Positions 5,805 through 6,651 of a DNA stretch of 6,651 nt are shown piece by piece. The notes under the pieces were generated by a model. It did not search any database. It was not told the origin of the DNA and worked only from the letters and a program-made list of their open reading frames with translations. Location of the stretch: the NCBI GenBank assembly GCA_003555285.1, contig PWGH01000016.1:1-6651 (forward strand), given 5' to 3'. Numbering within the stretch: position 1 is the first letter of the stretch; every line of letters begins with the position of its first letter. The translations under genes were made by a program, and so were the position numbers. The stretch comes from Thioalkalivibrio sp. GTDB taxonomy: Bacteria > Pseudomonadota > Gammaproteobacteria > Ectothiorhodospirales > Ectothiorhodospiraceae.

Positions 5805-6651
5805 ATGACGCTACCATCAATGTTGGGCAACGGCATTTTTTCCCGCGCATGCTCTGCCTCGATCCGGAAACGCTTCCTTCTTTTTTTGCTCCCTTTCGTC
5901 CTAGTTGCCTGTGGCGGCGGTGGTGACGATCCCACACCGACCAGAACCACCCTTAGCGGCTACGCCGTCAATGGCCCCCTGAACGGCGCCACGGTCGAAA
6001 TATTGAACAGCCGTGGTGAGCGCATCGGCGAGACGAGGACCGGCAGCGACGGTCGGTACACCGTTCGGTCGGTACATCGTTACGGTCGGTACACCGTTGA
6101 TGTGAACGTCGAGGCGCCCTACCGCATACGGACCAGCGGCGGCACCCTCGACGGTGCCCCCTACGAGGGTGTCCTTGAGGCGTGGTGCGAGAGTGTCGAA
6201 TGCAACGCTACACCCTGGAGCACGTTGGTCGTGCAACTCATGAACGACAAAGGCTTCAACGCTGGCGATGCCCGGGCGTTTCTCTCCGGCCCGTTCGGAA
6301 GTTTTGATTACGACCCCTTCACTCGCGAACTGCTGACCGATGAACCGGTACCAATGAGCACCTTCAACCTCGGCAGCGCCCGGATCGCCATTGGCGATGG
6401 TACCGGACTGAAGGAGTGGACGGAGCGTTTCGTCGTCTGGTTGACCGATCCCTCCAGTGATCCTCCGGCCGGCGTCCCCCAGCCCGAACCAGAATCCCAC
6501 ACGGTCAGTGCCTCGGCGGGCACTGGCGGCGTCATCGACCCGACCAGCCAGACCGTGACCAGCGGTAATACCGCCGCATTTACCGTCACGCCGAATACCG
6601 GTTACACGATCGACACGGTGAGCGGCTGTGGTGGCAGCTTGGACGGGAGCA
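5805..6651 (+). CDS. Secreted lipoprotein with carboxypeptidase-regulatory-like and InlB-B-like repeat domains (3' end outside window)
   Basis: The frame is open from 5805 to the window edge (282 codons) and carries a lipoprotein signal: basic SIRKRF, hydrophobic LLFLLPFVLVA, then the lipobox LVAC with Cys36 followed by GGGGDDPTPT. Residues about 45-85 (TLSGYAVNGPLNGATVEILN, then GSDGRYTV) look like a carboxypeptidase-regulatory-like beta-sandwich. A middle region (about 95-160) contains two cysteines in WCESVECNATPWSTLV. A linker PPAGVPQPEPE precedes HTVSASAGTGGVIDP...FTVTPNTGYTIDTVSGCGGSL, a typical InlB-B-like extracellular repeat cut by the edge. ATG 5805 has AGGGG 9 nt upstream; the in-frame ATG at 5820 is an alternative, and an in-frame TAG at 5790-5792 bounds the start. 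Base composition is less GC-rich than the metal genes. Specific function unknown; probably surface-exposed. Confidence 0.82.
   Translation, partial: MTLPSMLGNGIFSRACSASIRKRFLLFLLPFVLVACGGGGDDPTPTRTTLSGYAVNGPLNGATVEILNSRGERIGETRTGSDGRYTVRSVHRYGRYTVDVNVEAPYRIRTSGGTLDGAPYEGVLEAWCESVECNATPWSTLVVQLMNDKGFNAGDARAFLSGPFGSFDYDPFTRELLTDEPVPMSTFNLGSARIAIGDGTGLKEWTERFVVWLTDPSSDPPAGVPQPEPESHTVSASAGTGGVIDPTSQTVTSGNTAAFTVTPNTGYTIDTVSGCGGSLDGS
6050..6098 (+). repeat. Three near-identical 16-bp repeats inside the lipoprotein gene
   Basis: CGGTCGGTACACCGTT at 6050-6065 and 6083-6098 flank a one-mismatch copy CGGTCGGTACATCGTT at 6066-6081, with one extra A (6082) between copies two and three. Relative to a single copy, the addition is 16 + 17 = 33 bp, so the frame is kept and the protein gains 11 residues (GRYTV-RSVHRY-GRYTV). 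Confidence 0.9.

Noticed and set aside
5901..6500. Minus-strand open frame of 199 codons
   Set aside because: Antisense to the lipoprotein frame, which has a signal peptide, lipobox and recognisable repeat domain and is open to the window edge.

Overview
This is a GC-rich stretch of bacterial chromosome. Gene content and coding style fit a proteobacterium, most likely a gammaproteobacterium, but the sequence does not fix the genus. The window is dominated by a two-metal oxyanion uptake locus: a molybdate system on the minus strand and a tungstate system on the plus strand, diverging from a short shared control region.

Left part (1-1883, minus strand): modE, modA and the beginning of modB, read leftward; modB runs off the left edge and modC presumably lies beyond it. 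ModE is the molybdate-sensing repressor, ModA the periplasmic binding protein and ModB the membrane permease. A perfect 13-bp inverted repeat of ModE-box type sits on a well-formed promoter just upstream of modE, so the operon is very probably autorepressed by Mo-loaded ModE.

Middle (1921-2897): a minus-strand regulator made of an excisionase/MerR-like helix-turn-helix fused to a periplasmic-binding-protein-like domain, followed by an 86-bp divergent intergenic region with inverted repeats but no visible ModE box. By position this regulator is the best candidate to control the tungstate genes.

Right of that (2898-5287, plus strand): tupB, tupC and tupA, a complete TupABC-type tungstate ABC transporter (permease, ATPase, binding protein) in the order B-C-A. 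tupB has a TTG start and overlaps tupC by ATGA.

From 5287 to 5804 there is no convincing gene. The first part is a mosaic repeat array beginning at the tupA stop codon (four copies of a 25-bp unit with core GGGACACCCATGATG plus shorter derivatives), followed by a tandem 22-bp repeat that is an inverted relative of the same core. The second part holds small palindromes only.

The right edge (5805-6651, open) is a secreted lipoprotein: lipobox cysteine, a carboxypeptidase-regulatory-like N-terminal domain with an in-frame 33-bp repeat expansion, a Cys-containing middle domain, a proline-rich linker and the start of an InlB-B-like repeat. Its start is tied to a good ribosome binding site; its end is outside the window. 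It shows no functional link to the metal genes, and the repeat array appears to mark the boundary.
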